A stretch of 64,000 bases of DNA from contig NZ_ATDP01000104.1 of NCBI RefSeq assembly GCF_000445105.1, forward strand, positions 1 to 64,000, given 5' to 3'. Source of the DNA: Sphingobium lactosutens DS20 (lineage in GTDB: Bacteria; Pseudomonadota; Alphaproteobacteria; Sphingomonadales; Sphingomonadaceae). The position numbers and the translations under genes were made by a program. The notes under the pieces were generated by a model. It was not told where the DNA came from, did not search any database, and was given only the letters and a program-made list of their open reading frames with translations. The stretch's first letter is position 1, and each line of letters opens with the position of its first letter. Shown here piece by piece: positions 15,042 to 24,260 of the stretch.

Positions 15042-16832
15042 TCAGCTTTTATAGAGCGCGTCCAGCCGGTCGGCATAGCGTTTGCGAATGACGTGGCGCC
15101 GTATTTTCATGGAGGGGGTCAGTTCTTCATTGTCGATGGCGAAGGGTTCGTCCGCCACGATGAAGCGGCGCACCCGCTCGATCACGGACAGGTCGTCATT
15201 GACGCGATCGACCGCCGCCCGCAACGCCGCCTGATAGGCGGGCAGGGCGCCTGCGGCATCGGCCGCTACGCCCTGCTTGTCCGCCCATTCCCGCGTCCAT
15301 TCGGCGTCTGGCACGACCAGGCCGACCAGATAGGGGCGGCGGTCGCCATGGACCATGGCCTGCCCGATTTCCGGCTGAAGGGTCAGCATGCCCTCCACTT
15401 TTTGCGGAGAGACATTGTCGCCCTTGTCATTGACGATCAGGTCCTTCTTGCGATCCGTAATGCGGATGCGGCCGCGATCGTCAATCTCGCCAATGTCGCC
15501 TGTGTGAAGCCAGCCATCCTTGAGCACCTTTTCGGTTTCGGCCGGATTGCGCCAATACCCATGCATGACAAGCTCGCCGCGCACCAGAATTTCGCCATCC
15601 TCGGCGATCCTGACCTCGACCCCGTCGAGCGGCGGGCCGACCGTATCCATGGCGATGCCGGCGCGCGGCCGGTTGCAGCTGACGACCGGACCTGCCTCGG
15701 TCTGGCCATAGCCTTGCAGCAGGGTGAGGCCCATCGCCTGGAAGAACAGGCCGACGTCCGGGTTCAATGGCGCGCCGCCCGACACCAGCGCCTTCATCCG
15801 TCCGCCAAAGCGCGCGCGAACCTTGGGGATGAGGGTGCGGGCGAGCAACGCCTTCATCGGGGCGTCGAGGATGGAACCTTTGCCGGCCTGTTCCTTGGCG
15901 GCGATGCGTAGCGCCTGATTGAGCAGATAGGTGGGGAATTTCCCCTGTTTCTCGATCGACTTGATGATCCGCGCGCGCAGCACTTCGAACAGGCGCGGGA
16001 CGACGACCATGATGGTCGGCCGCGCTTCCTCGATATTGCTGGCCAGCTTCTCCAGCCCTTCGGCATAATAAATCTGTCCGCCCAGCAGCATCGGCAGAAA
16101 CTGGCCGCCGCTATGTTCATAGGCGTGGCTGAGCGGCAGAAAGGACAGGAATACTTCGTCGCCCCAGCCGAAATCCTCGGTCACGACCGCGCCTGCGCCT
16201 TCGCAATTGAGCAGGATCGCGCCATGATGCTGCATCACGCCGCGCGGCGCGCCGCCCGTGCCGCTGGTGTAGATGATGCAGGCCTGATCCTCGCGGGTCG
16301 CGGTCTGCGTTGCGGCGACAATGTCGACATCGGCGGCGGGGTCGCCCGCATGTGCCGCGATCAGATCGGCCCACAAATGGCAGGCGCAGCTGCCCTGCGC
16401 GCCGCGCAGCGGCTCCATCCCGATGACGAAATCCGCCTGCGATCGAATGACGGCGGGCATCAGCGCCTGCGCCAGCCTGGCCGTCGACACGATGACCGCG
16501 CGCGCGCCGCTGTCGGTCAGGATATGCTGGTGATCGCGCGTGGTGTTGGTGGTGTAGGTCGGCACGGTGACGCAGCCGGCCGCCATGATCGCCAGGTCGG
16601 CGATGCAGAATTCGGGCCGGTTTTCGCTGACCAGCATGACCGGATCGCCCGGTTTCAACCCCTTCGCCTTGAGCGCGGCGGCCAGAGCGGCGACCTGGCG
16701 CGCGACCTCGGCCCAGCTCAGCGATCGCCATTCGCCATCGCTCTTGCGCCACAGAAAGGGTTTGTCGCCCTTTTCCTTGGCGCGGGTGAAGAACATGGTG
16801 ACAAGGTTGGGAAATTTCTCGATCGCCCTCAA
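15042..16832 (-). CDS. Long-chain acyl-CoA synthetase (AMP-forming)
   Basis: Activates fatty acids to acyl-CoA through an acyl-adenylate. Motifs are YTSGTGGAPRGVM (P-loop-like A3), GYGQTEAGPVV (A5), GDIGEIDDRGRIRITDRKKDLIV (A7/A8), and TPSMKIRRHVI with the catalytic Lys near the end. Start is TTG at 16832 with AGGAG seven bases upstream, giving 596 residues beginning MRAIEKFPNLV; a longer frame to 16886 lacks a good start. FadD15-like in layout. Monocistronic. Confidence 0.9.
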   Translation of the reverse strand: MRAIEKFPNLVTMFFTRAKEKGDKPFLWRKSDGEWRSLSWAEVARQVAALAAALKAKGLKPGDPVMLVSENRPEFCIADLAIMAAGCVTVPTYTTNTTRDHQHILTDSGARAVIVSTARLAQALMPAVIRSQADFVIGMEPLRGAQGSCACHLWADLIAAHAGDPAADVDIVAATQTATREDQACIIYTSGTGGAPRGVMQHHGAILLNCEGAGAVVTEDFGWGDEVFLSFLPLSHAYEHSGGQFLPMLLGGQIYYAEGLEKLASNIEEARPTIMVVVPRLFEVLRARIIKSIEKQGKFPTYLLNQALRIAAKEQAGKGSILDAPMKALLARTLIPKVRARFGGRMKALVSGGAPLNPDVGLFFQAMGLTLLQGYGQTEAGPVVSCNRPRAGIAMDTVGPPLDGVEVRIAEDGEILVRGELVMHGYWRNPAETEKVLKDGWLHTGDIGEIDDRGRIRITDRKKDLIVNDKGDNVSPQKVEGMLTLQPEIGQAMVHGDRRPYLVGLVVPDAEWTREWADKQGVAADAAGALPAYQAALRAAVDRVNDDLSVIERVRRFIVADEPFAIDNEELTPSMKIRRHVIRKRYADRLDALYKS

Positions 16833-16935
16833 GGCTCGACTCCTGCGGTTTTCGGCGCGTCTGGTGCGCGCCTGAGCATCTTTCAAGGCTATAGCTGCGC
16901 CCTGCCGTAACGGCTATGCCTTTTGCGCGGTTGCG

Positions 16936-17955
16936 TCAGTCGAACAGGCCGTTCTGCACATCCTGCGGCGGGTGGAGGCCCAGATGCTTCCAGCCCGGGC
17001 CATTGAGGCATCGCCCGCGCGCGGTGCGGGCGATGAGGCCAAGCTGGATCAGATAGGGTTCGATCACTTCCTCGATCGTGTCGCGCGCTTCCGACAGGCC
17101 GGCTGCCAGCGTTTCGACGCCCACCGGGCCGCCACGATAAATGTCGGCGATCATCATCAGATAGCGCCGGTCCATGAGGTCAAGGCCCAACTGGTCGACC
17201 TCCAGCCGTTGCAATGCGCTGTCGGCGACCTGCCGGTCGACGGCCGCCGCGCCCGCGACATTGGCGAAGTCCCGCACCCGGCGCAGCAAGCGCCCGGCGA
17301 TGCGCGGGGTGCCGCGCGAGCGGCGCGCGATTTCGACCGCGCCGTCGGACGTGATGGACAGGTCGAGCAGATGCGCCGCGCGGCGCACGACCCGCTCCAG
17401 TTCCTCGACCGTGTAGAATTGCAGCCGGACGGGAATGCCGAACCGGTCACGCAGTGGCGTCGTCAGCAGCCCTTGCCGCGTAGTCGCGCCGACCAGCGTG
17501 AAACGCGGCAGGTCGATCCGAACCGAGCGCGCCGACGGCCCTTCACCGATCATCAGGTCGAGCGCGCGATCCTCCATCGCCGGATAGAGCACTTCCTCGA
17601 CCGCCGGATTCAAACGGTGGATTTCATCGACGAACAAAACGTCGCCTTCATCCAGATTGGTGAGCAGGGCGGCCAGATCGCCGGACTTGGCGATGACCGG
17701 GCCGGATGTGGCGCGAAAGCCGACACCCATTTCCTTGGCGACGATCTGCGCCAGCGTGGTCTTGCCAAGGCCCGGCGGGCCGAAAAACAGCACATGGTCG
17801 AGCGCATCGCCGCGCGACTTGGCAGCCTGGATGAAGATGCGCAGATTTTCCCGCGCCGCCTGCTGGCCGACAAATTCGTCCAGCGACTTGGGACGCAGCG
17901 CGGCGTCCACATCCTCGGGCCGGCGGGCGGGGGTAAGCAGGCGGTCGTCCGTCAC
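16936..17955 (-). CDS. ruvB: Holliday junction branch migration helicase RuvB
   Basis: Hexameric AAA+ motor that drives branch migration with RuvA. Walker A GPPGLGKT at residues 59-66, Walker B DEIH at 110-113, sensor 1 [18 protein letters not shown], and C-terminal winged helix [10 protein letters not shown]. 339 residues, full length. The start overlaps the ruvA stop by four bases. RuvC is not in this window. Confidence 0.97.
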   Translation of the reverse strand: MTDDRLLTPARRPEDVDAALRPKSLDEFVGQQAARENLRIFIQAAKSRGDALDHVLFFGPPGLGKTTLAQIVAKEMGVGFRATSGPVIAKSGDLAALLTNLDEGDVLFVDEIHRLNPAVEEVLYPAMEDRALDLMIGEGPSARSVRIDLPRFTLVGATTRQGLLTTPLRDRFGIPVRLQFYTVEELERVVRRAAHLLDLSITSDGAVEIARRSRGTPRIAGRLLRRVRDFANVAGAAAVDRQVADSALQRLEVDQLGLDLMDRRYLMMIADIYRGGPVGVETLAAGLSEARDTIEEVIEPYLIQLGLIARTARGRCLNGPGWKHLGLHPPQDVQNGLFD

Positions 17956-18560
17956 TTCGCCGCCTTTCGCAGCGCCAGGCGCACCAGCGCGTCGAGGCTG
18001 GCGGCTTCACCCAGGTCTGCTTCGGCCGCGGCGACGGCGGCGCTGGCTTCGGCGGGCTTGAAGCCCAGGTTCTGGAGCGCGGACAGAGCGTCGGCGCTCA
18101 TATTGCCCACCGGCATCGCCACCGCGCCGCCCGTGCCGATCGGCCCGCCGGTCGGCGCAGCGCCGATCTTGTCCTTGAGTTCATTGACGATGCGCTGCGC
18201 CAGCTTGGGCCCGACGCCATTGGCGCGTGCGACCATCGCCTTGTCCCCGGTCGCGACCGCGCGATGCAGTTCGGCCGGCTCCAGCGCCGACAGGATGGCC
18301 AGCGCGACGCGCGATCCCACGCCCTGCACATGGGTCAGCAGCCGATACCAGTCGCGCTCATCCGCGCGGGCGAAGCCGACCAGCCGAATCGAATCTTCGG
18401 CCACCAGCATTTCAGTGTGGATCGTCACCGCTTCACCCACTGGCCCCAGCGCCGCCAATGTGCGCGACGACGCGCCGACCAGATAGCCGACGCCCCCCAC
18501 ATCGATCACCGCATGGTCGATGCCGGTGCTGTCCAGAAGCCCCTTGAGTTTCGCAATCAT
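17952..18560 (-). CDS. ruvA: Holliday junction DNA helicase subunit RuvA
   Basis: Junction-binding tetramer that loads RuvB. N-terminal OB fold [28 protein letters not shown], tandem HhH segment [16 protein letters not shown] and [20 protein letters not shown], then a C-terminal UBA-like domain [18 protein letters not shown]. 202 residues, standard size. First gene of the ruvAB operon here. Confidence 0.96.
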   Translation of the reverse strand: MIAKLKGLLDSTGIDHAVIDVGGVGYLVGASSRTLAALGPVGEAVTIHTEMLVAEDSIRLVGFARADERDWYRLLTHVQGVGSRVALAILSALEPAELHRAVATGDKAMVARANGVGPKLAQRIVNELKDKIGAAPTGGPIGTGGAVAMPVGNMSADALSALQNLGFKPAEASAAVAAAEADLGEAASLDALVRLALRKAAK

Positions 18561-18705
18561 GCCCGCTGTCCCATGGTCATGATCTGTTCTTTACAGGCTG
18601 CGCCATCACATACCAGTCCCAAAGCGCGGCACCTTTTGCACGCCCGCGCGTATTGCAGCCCGACGCTGACACCGACCCTCCCGATCTTCACCCAAGGATA
18701 ATCCC

Positions 18706-19275
18706 ATGAACGCTCCGCTGCTGTCGCCCAAGGACTTCGAATTTCCCGCCATCGCCCTGTCGGGCGTGGTCGATCACGGCATGTATCTGCATTTTAAAAA
18801 CTGCCTCACCGGCGCGCCGCAACAGGGGCTGGTGGTGGTCGAAATCTCGACACTGGGCGGCGATCCGGAAATCGCGCGGATGATGGGCGAGGATATCCGC
18901 TTCCATTCGGACCTCTATCCCGACCGGCGTCTCGTTTTCCTGGGCAAGACAGCCGTCTATTCCGCAGGCGCGACCTTCATGAGCTTCTTCGCGACGGAAA
19001 ATCGCTATCTGACGCGGGGCACGCGGCTGATGATCCATGAACGGCTGATCACCAAGACGGTGAACCTGTCCGGCCCGCTATCGACCTGCATCGCCACGCT
19101 CAAGGCCAATATCCACGAGATCGAGACGTCGATCGCGATCCAGAATGAAGGGTTCCAGAACCTGATATTGGGGTCGCAGGTCACGATGGATGAAGTGCTA
19201 CAAAAAGCGCCGGAAAACTGGTATCTGGAAGCCAATGAAGCACAGGCCAGGGGATTGGTGGCTGCGGTCCTTTAA
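18706..19275 (+). CDS. ClpP-like (peptidase S14/SDH-fold) protein
   Basis: 189 residues with a ClpP/crotonase-type fold: VVVEISTLGGDPEIARMMGEDIR, KTAVYSAGATFMSFF (candidate Ser) and RLMIHERL (candidate His). The spacing resembles ClpP, but the canonical ASMG nucleophile motif is replaced by YSAGA and there is no ClpX gene beside it. It is probably a divergent protease or membrane-protein-degrading relative. Substrate unknown. Transcribed alone; ATG follows AAGGATAATCCC. Confidence 0.72.
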   Translation: MNAPLLSPKDFEFPAIALSGVVDHGMYLHFKNCLTGAPQQGLVVVEISTLGGDPEIARMMGEDIRFHSDLYPDRRLVFLGKTAVYSAGATFMSFFATENRYLTRGTRLMIHERLITKTVNLSGPLSTCIATLKANIHEIETSIAIQNEGFQNLILGSQVTMDEVLQKAPENWYLEANEAQARGLVAAVL

Positions 19276-19323
19276 GGGGGGCAGGCCCGACGCCCCGGAC
19301 ATTGCGCAGGACAGGAGAGCGGT

Positions 19324-19683
19324 GTGGACGCGCGCTATGACATCAGGGCCGACCCCGCGCAGGGCATGATCCATATCCGCATGGGCGGCTTTTTTAGCGA
19401 GGCCGATGTTCAGTCCTTTGCCGCCAGCTACCGCGCCGAACTGCGCCATGTCGCGCATCCTGGTCAGCTGACGCTGGTTGATATCCGCGACATGAAGATT
19501 CAGGCGCAGGACATCGTCGCGGCGTTCGGCGCGGTGATGGCGTCGCCTGATATACGGTCGCGCAAGCTCGCCTTCCTGTGCGGATCGACGCTCGCCCGGC
19601 TGCAGGCGCAACGCCTGACCGATCGGGACGGCGTTGCCTTTTTCGACGATATGGCAGCGGCGGAGGCGTGGCTGCTCGCCTGA
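19324..19683 (+). CDS. STAS/SpoIIAA-like small protein
   Basis: 119 residues from a GTG start with GGAG just upstream. Alternating strands and helices (MIHIRMGGFFSEADVQSFAASYRAEL, TLVDIRDMKIQAQDIVAAFGAVM, LAFLCGSTLARLQAQRL) fit the SpoIIAA/STAS-like fold, often used in regulation or lipid binding. No partner kinase is nearby. It may be co-transcribed with the following methyltransferase, 44 bp away. Confidence 0.65.
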   Translation: MDARYDIRADPAQGMIHIRMGGFFSEADVQSFAASYRAELRHVAHPGQLTLVDIRDMKIQAQDIVAAFGAVMASPDIRSRKLAFLCGSTLARLQAQRLTDRDGVAFFDDMAAAEAWLLA

Positions 19684-19727
19684 ACGCGCGATCGCCTTCA
19701 TCGCTTGCTTACGCTTTTCTGCTAGGC

Positions 19728-21035
19728 ATGGCGCCCATGTCGAAGATTGATTCCTGTCCCCGGTCCGCCGTCAGCCATGGGGTCGGCCTCGCCGGCCTTG
19801 CGGGCCTTGCGCTGTGGACGCTCGTCGCCCGCCATTATGGCATGAATGGTCCCAATGCCGGCTTGGCGGCAGTCGTGGCCTGCGGCGTACCGATGGTGCT
19901 GTGGTCGTTGATCGTCGACAAGGTGCATCGCAACGCATCGACCGGCATCGACTGGTCCGCGCCGCCCCGGCCGGTCCGCGACGTGCTGGACATCAGCATC
20001 GTCAAGATCGCCGGGCTGTGGGCCACATGGCTGGCCCTCGCCATCTTCTATTGCATCGCGCGCTGGTATTGGAGCGGCAATTACCGCTTTTCCATGGACC
20101 TGTTCATGAACGCCGCGCCCTGGATGCTGGCGGCGTCCATTCCCTATATCCTCTGGGTCGACAGGCGGCTGACCGAGCCACGCGATGCAACCTACAGCTT
20201 CGGGCAGTGGGTGATCGGCGGCGCGGCCGGCGCGGCGGACATGGGGCAGGTCGCCAACCATGCCCGCGCCTGGGCGGTCAAGGGCTTCTTCCTCGCCTTC
20301 ATGATCTCGATCGTTCCGGGCAATTTTGCGAGCGTGGTCGAATGGCGGGTCAGCGATGCGATCGCGCATCCGGTCGCGCTTGCCGGTTTCCTGATCGCGA
20401 TCATGTTCATGGTCGACGTGTGCCTGGCGACGGTCGGCTATATCCTGACCTTCAAACCGCTCGATTCCCATATTCGCACCGCCAATCCCTATCTGAGCGG
20501 CTGGCTTGCGGCGCTGATCTGCTATCCGCCCTTCGTTCTGATGGGCAATGGCGGTCCGCTCGATTATCATGCGGGCGGCGCGGAATGGGATGTGTGGACG
20601 CAAGGGGCGACGACGCTGCAATGGATCCTGGGCGGCTGGCTGGTCCTGCTGACCGGCATCTATGCCTGGGCGACCGTTGCGTTCGGCATCCGCTTTTCCA
20701 ACCTCACCCATCGCGGCATATTGACCCATGGCCCCTATCGCTGGACCCGACACCCGGCTTATCTGTCAAAAAATCTCTTCTGGTGGTTCGCCTCGCTGCC
20801 GTTCCTGACGGTCACGGGGTCCGTCACCGACATGGTGCGCAACTGCGCGATGCTGGCGCTCACCAACGCGGTCTATTATTGGCGCGCCAAGACCGAGGAG
20901 CGGCATTTGTCGGCCGACCCCGTTTACCGCGCCTATAGCGACTGGATGGAGCGCAACGCGCCCGTCCCCCGCTTCTTCGCCTGGGCTACGGGGCGCAAGC
21001 GACAGGTTCAGATCAGCCAGCAGCCGGCCGAATAA
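19728..21035 (+). CDS. Polytopic membrane protein of the isoprenylcysteine methyltransferase (ICMT) family
   Basis: About 435 residues with around ten hydrophobic segments. The C-terminal 150 residues carry the ICMT signature RWTRHPAYLSKNLFWWFASLP and AKTEERHLSADPVYRAY, which form the S-adenosylmethionine and catalytic site in that family. The longer N-terminal membrane part is unassigned. It probably methylates a membrane lipid or small molecule, since bacteria lack prenylated CAAX proteins; this is inference. ATG at 19728 or 19737. Confidence 0.75.
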   Translation: MAPMSKIDSCPRSAVSHGVGLAGLAGLALWTLVARHYGMNGPNAGLAAVVACGVPMVLWSLIVDKVHRNASTGIDWSAPPRPVRDVLDISIVKIAGLWATWLALAIFYCIARWYWSGNYRFSMDLFMNAAPWMLAASIPYILWVDRRLTEPRDATYSFGQWVIGGAAGAADMGQVANHARAWAVKGFFLAFMISIVPGNFASVVEWRVSDAIAHPVALAGFLIAIMFMVDVCLATVGYILTFKPLDSHIRTANPYLSGWLAALICYPPFVLMGNGGPLDYHAGGAEWDVWTQGATTLQWILGGWLVLLTGIYAWATVAFGIRFSNLTHRGILTHGPYRWTRHPAYLSKNLFWWFASLPFLTVTGSVTDMVRNCAMLALTNAVYYWRAKTEERHLSADPVYRAYSDWMERNAPVPRFFAWATGRKRQVQISQQPAE

Positions 21036-21038
21036 AGG

Positions 21039-22412
21039 TCAGAAGCTTTCATCCGCATAGACGCGGCTGACGTCGCCCTGCCATTCGCCATGATAGCGAT
21101 CGAGCAGCCGTTCGGCATTGGTCTTGCCCGACGCGGCAACCTCTTCCAGAAAGGACAGATAGCCGGTTTCATTGTCGCCTGAGCCGTTGAGGCGGGCGCG
21201 TGCCGCAAGGCCCGACCGGGCGATGCCGATCACCTCGCGCGCTATGTCGCGCAACTTGCGGCCGCCGCCGACCGGCGCGTCCAGGCCCAGCCTGGGCACG
21301 GAATCGCGCAACATCTGCCGCTCCTCCATGCTCCAGTCCTTCACCACGTCCCAGGCGGCGTCCAGCGCGCCTTGATCATAGAGCAGGCCGACCCACAGCG
21401 CGGGCAGCGCGCAGATGCGGTTCCACGGCCCGCCGTCCGCACCGCGCATCTCCAGAAAACTCTTCATCCGCACTTCGGGGAAGGCGGTGGACAGATGGTC
21501 CTCCCAATCCTTCTCCGTCGGCTTCTCGCCCGGCAGGACGGACAATTTTCCGTCCAGGAAGTCACGGAAGCTCAGGCCTGCCGCATCGATATAGCGGCCG
21601 TCGCGGTAGACGAAATACATCGGCACATCGAGCGCATAGTCGGCATAGCGTTCATAGCCAAAGCCGTCCTCGAACACGAAGGGCAGCATGCCGGTGCGCG
21701 CCGGATCGGTATCCGACCAGATGTGACTGCGATAGGACAGGAAGCCGTTGGGCTTGCCGTCGGTGAAGGGCGAATTGGCGAACAGCGCGGTCGCCAATGG
21801 TTGCAACGCCAGGCTGACGCGGAATTTCTGCGCCATGTCGGCTTCGCTGCCATAATCCAGATTGGTCTGGATGGTGCAGGTGCGCAGCATCATGTCGAGG
21901 CCAAGCGACCCGACGCGCGGCATGTGCCGCAGCATGATCGCATAGCGGCCCTTGGGCATGATCGGCAGGTCGGACCGGCTCTTGTCGGGCCACATGCCAA
22001 GGCCAAGGAAGCCCAGGCCCAGCTGGTCGCCGACATATTTAACCTGTTCCAGATGCCGGCCCGTCTCCGCGCAGGTCTGGTGCAGATTTTCCAGCGGCGC
22101 GCCCGACAGTTCCAGCTGGCCCGCCGGCTCCAGGCTGATCGTGCCGTCGCTGCCCGACAGCGCGATGATCTTGCCGCCTTCATACACCGGGTTCCAGCCA
22201 TAGCGGGTCAGGCCGATCAGCAGCGCGTGGATGCCGCCCTTTTCCTCATAGGAGGGCGCATGATGATCGCCGCGATCATAGACAAATTTTTCATGCTCGG
22301 TGCCGATGCGCCAGCGGTCCTTGGGCTTTTCGCCCTTGGCAAAAGCCGCGATCAGCTGGTCGCGGCTTTCGATGACGGGATCATGACCCGCTGAGTCGGT
22401 TCTTGTGCTCAT
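21039..22412 (-). CDS. gshA: Glutamate-cysteine ligase (GshA, alphaproteobacterial/plant type)
   Basis: First step of glutathione synthesis. 457 residues matching the plant-like class: RWRIGTEHEKFVYD, SLEPAGQLELSGAPL, LGMWPDKSRSDLPIMPKGRYAIM, TCTIQTNLDYGSEADM and MRGADGGPWNRICALPALWVGLLYD. It is transcribed separately, convergent with the ICMT-like gene (3-bp gap). Glutathione made here would serve gloA/gloB and the Atm1 exporter elsewhere in the window. Confidence 0.94.
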   Translation of the reverse strand: MSTRTDSAGHDPVIESRDQLIAAFAKGEKPKDRWRIGTEHEKFVYDRGDHHAPSYEEKGGIHALLIGLTRYGWNPVYEGGKIIALSGSDGTISLEPAGQLELSGAPLENLHQTCAETGRHLEQVKYVGDQLGLGFLGLGMWPDKSRSDLPIMPKGRYAIMLRHMPRVGSLGLDMMLRTCTIQTNLDYGSEADMAQKFRVSLALQPLATALFANSPFTDGKPNGFLSYRSHIWSDTDPARTGMLPFVFEDGFGYERYADYALDVPMYFVYRDGRYIDAAGLSFRDFLDGKLSVLPGEKPTEKDWEDHLSTAFPEVRMKSFLEMRGADGGPWNRICALPALWVGLLYDQGALDAAWDVVKDWSMEERQMLRDSVPRLGLDAPVGGGRKLRDIAREVIGIARSGLAARARLNGSGDNETGYLSFLEEVAASGKTNAERLLDRYHGEWQGDVSRVYADESF

Positions 22413-22510
22413 GCCCCGCCCTTAGTGCTTCCCCTCGGCGCGTCAAACCGGACCCGCCGCGATCAGATAAGTTGCCATTGCCCGCAAGGCAAGAAGATGG
22501 CGAAACGAAA

Positions 22511-23257
22511 CTAGTTCCAGTCGCCATTGATCGCCATCCAGGCCGATGTAGCGGCGATGGCGGCGGTTTCGGCGCGCAGGATGCGCGGTCCTAGCGATAC
22601 GGCCACCGCGCCCGGCGTCGCGCGGATCGCGTCCCGCTCCTGTGCGTCAAATCCACCTTCCGGCCCGACCAGAAAGGCGGCGGGGCCGGGATGGGCGCGC
22701 AATGTCTGTTCCAGCGGCGCGCCGCCGCTTTCATCCGCGAAAAACAGATGGCGGCTGGCGTCCCAGTCGCCGAGCAGCGCGTCCAGCTTCATCAGTGAAC
22801 CAAGGTCGGGCAGGGCGGTGCGCCCGCATTGTTCGGCCGCCTCCACCAGATGGGCGTGCAGCCTGTCGAGGTTCAGCTTGTCGACGACGGCGCGGCGGGT
22901 CAGCACCGGCTGCAATCTCGCCACGCCCAGTTCGCACGCCTTCTCCGCGATCAGGTCGATGCGGCCCTTGCGGATCGGTGCGCAGCACAGCCAATAATCG
23001 GGCACCTGTTCGGGCGCCTTTGTCTGCGCCACGCATTCCAGCACCAGGTCCCGCTTGCGGATGTCACGCGCGCGCGCCGCCCATTCGCCCGACCGTCCAT
23101 CGAACAGAAGCACGATATCGTCAGGCTTTACCCGCATGACGCTGATCAGATAATGGGCCGGATTGCCGTCCACCGGCACGGCAACGCCATCGCCCAATTG
23201 CGTTTCGACATGCAGACGCGGGGCGCTTTGCGGTGGCCAGGCGGGGGTGGCGGTCAA
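22511..23257 (-). CDS. rsmE: 16S rRNA m3U1498 methyltransferase RsmE
   Basis: Methylates U1498 of 16S rRNA. The SPOUT-class features are RLHVETQLGDG, HYLISVMRVKPDD, PIRKGRIDLIAEKACELGV, FLVGPEGGFDAQERDAI and the knot helix VSLGPRILRAETAAIAA. Start is TTG at 23257 with AAGGAAGAG eight bases upstream, giving 248 residues; the open frame extends further upstream but antisense to other signals. Divergent from ubiA across 97 bp. Confidence 0.93.
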   Translation of the reverse strand: MTATPAWPPQSAPRLHVETQLGDGVAVPVDGNPAHYLISVMRVKPDDIVLLFDGRSGEWAARARDIRKRDLVLECVAQTKAPEQVPDYWLCCAPIRKGRIDLIAEKACELGVARLQPVLTRRAVVDKLNLDRLHAHLVEAAEQCGRTALPDLGSLMKLDALLGDWDASRHLFFADESGGAPLEQTLRAHPGPAAFLVGPEGGFDAQERDAIRATPGAVAVSLGPRILRAETAAIAATSAWMAINGDWN

Positions 23258-23319
23258 TTCATCTCTTCCTTCATGTCCGGCTTGCCCATGAGCCTTTGCG
23301 TTCTTTAGAGAAGAAAGGG

Positions 23320-23345
23320 GCTTCGACAAGCTCGGCCGGACGGAG
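23320..23345. repeat. Short extragenic repeat-like motif (cttcgacaagctcgg type)
   Basis: The sequence gcttcgacaagctcggccgg between rsmE and ubiA resembles a dispersed extragenic palindrome-like repeat that I associate with sphingomonad intergenic regions. A related fragment, cttcgacaggc, occurs near 49366, and cgtcatgctgaacttg near 54231 is of the same kind. Number of copies elsewhere is unknown. Confidence 0.35.
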
Positions 23346-23354
23346 TGAAAAAAG

Positions 23355-24260
23355 TTGCGCGATATGATCGTTCCCGACAGCCAGGCGCGCAGCCTGCTGG
23401 CGCGGTTGCCCCAGACACCCCGGATGCTGGCGCAACTGGCGCGGCTGGATCGGCCGATCGGATGGTGGCTGCTTTTTTGGCCGGGCGCCTGGGCCGTGGC
23501 GCTGGCCGGCGGAGGCTTTGCCCGATGGCCGCTGATCGCCTGGCTGCTGCTGGGCAGCATCGCCATGCGCGGGGCGGGATGTGTGTTCAACGACATCGTC
23601 GATCGCGATCTGGACCGGAAAGTGGCGCGCACCGCCGCCCGGCCGCTGGCGAGCGGAACCTTGTCGCTCAAGGTCGCATGGGCTTGGCTGCTGGCGCTGT
23701 GCCTGGTCGGGCTGGTCGTGCTGGCGCAGTTGCGGCTCTACGCGCAGATCGTCGCGCTGTGCAGTCTGGCGCTGGTGGCCGCCTATCCCTTCATGAAGCG
23801 GATCACCGGCTGGCCGCAGATATGGCTGGGCCTGGTCTTTTCCTGGGCCTCCCTTGTGGGATGGAGCGAGGTTTCAGGCGTACTGACGATGCCGGGCCTG
23901 CTCCTCTATGCCGGGTCCATCTTCTGGGTCATCGGCTATGACACCATTTACGCCTTGCAGGATCGCGAGGATGACGCCCTTATCGGGATCGGGTCCAGCG
24001 CCTTGTCGATGGGGCGCTATGTGCGGCCGGGCGTCACGCTTTGCTATCTGATCGCGCTGTCGCTATGGGCTGCTGCGATCTGGCAGGTGCGCGGGCAAGG
24101 GCTTGCGCTGGCGGCGCTGCTGCCGATGGCGGCGCATCTGATGTGGCAGGTCGGCACGTTGAAGGAGGACGGGATCGACCCGCTGCGCAAATTCCGCTCC
24201 AACCGCTTCGCCGGTTTGCTGATGTTTCTGGCATGTCTTACCGTCGGGACCGCTGCATGA
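23355..24260 (+). CDS. ubiA: 4-hydroxybenzoate polyprenyltransferase UbiA
   Basis: Membrane prenyltransferase of ubiquinone synthesis. Two Asp-rich prenyl-diphosphate motifs are present: NDIVDRDLDRKVART and YALQDREDDALIGIGSSAL, among about eight hydrophobic segments. 301 residues from TTG 23355, which has GGAG nine bases upstream; ATG 23364 is the alternative but is 18 bases from that site. The next gene overlaps the stop by four bases. Confidence 0.93.
   Translation: MRDMIVPDSQARSLLARLPQTPRMLAQLARLDRPIGWWLLFWPGAWAVALAGGGFARWPLIAWLLLGSIAMRGAGCVFNDIVDRDLDRKVARTAARPLASGTLSLKVAWAWLLALCLVGLVVLAQLRLYAQIVALCSLALVAAYPFMKRITGWPQIWLGLVFSWASLVGWSEVSGVLTMPGLLLYAGSIFWVIGYDTIYALQDREDDALIGIGSSALSMGRYVRPGVTLCYLIALSLWAAAIWQVRGQGLALAALLPMAAHLMWQVGTLKEDGIDPLRKFRSNRFAGLLMFLACLTVGTAA

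Noticed and set aside
15042..16886. Linking the long-chain acyl-CoA synthetase to the catabolic block
   Set aside because: It lies more than 10 kb away with housekeeping genes between, so no operon or regulatory link is visible.
19722..20753. 343-codon minus-strand frame
   Set aside because: Fully antisense to the ICMT-like gene, rich in Arg/Gly/Ala as expected for shadow frames in GC-rich DNA.
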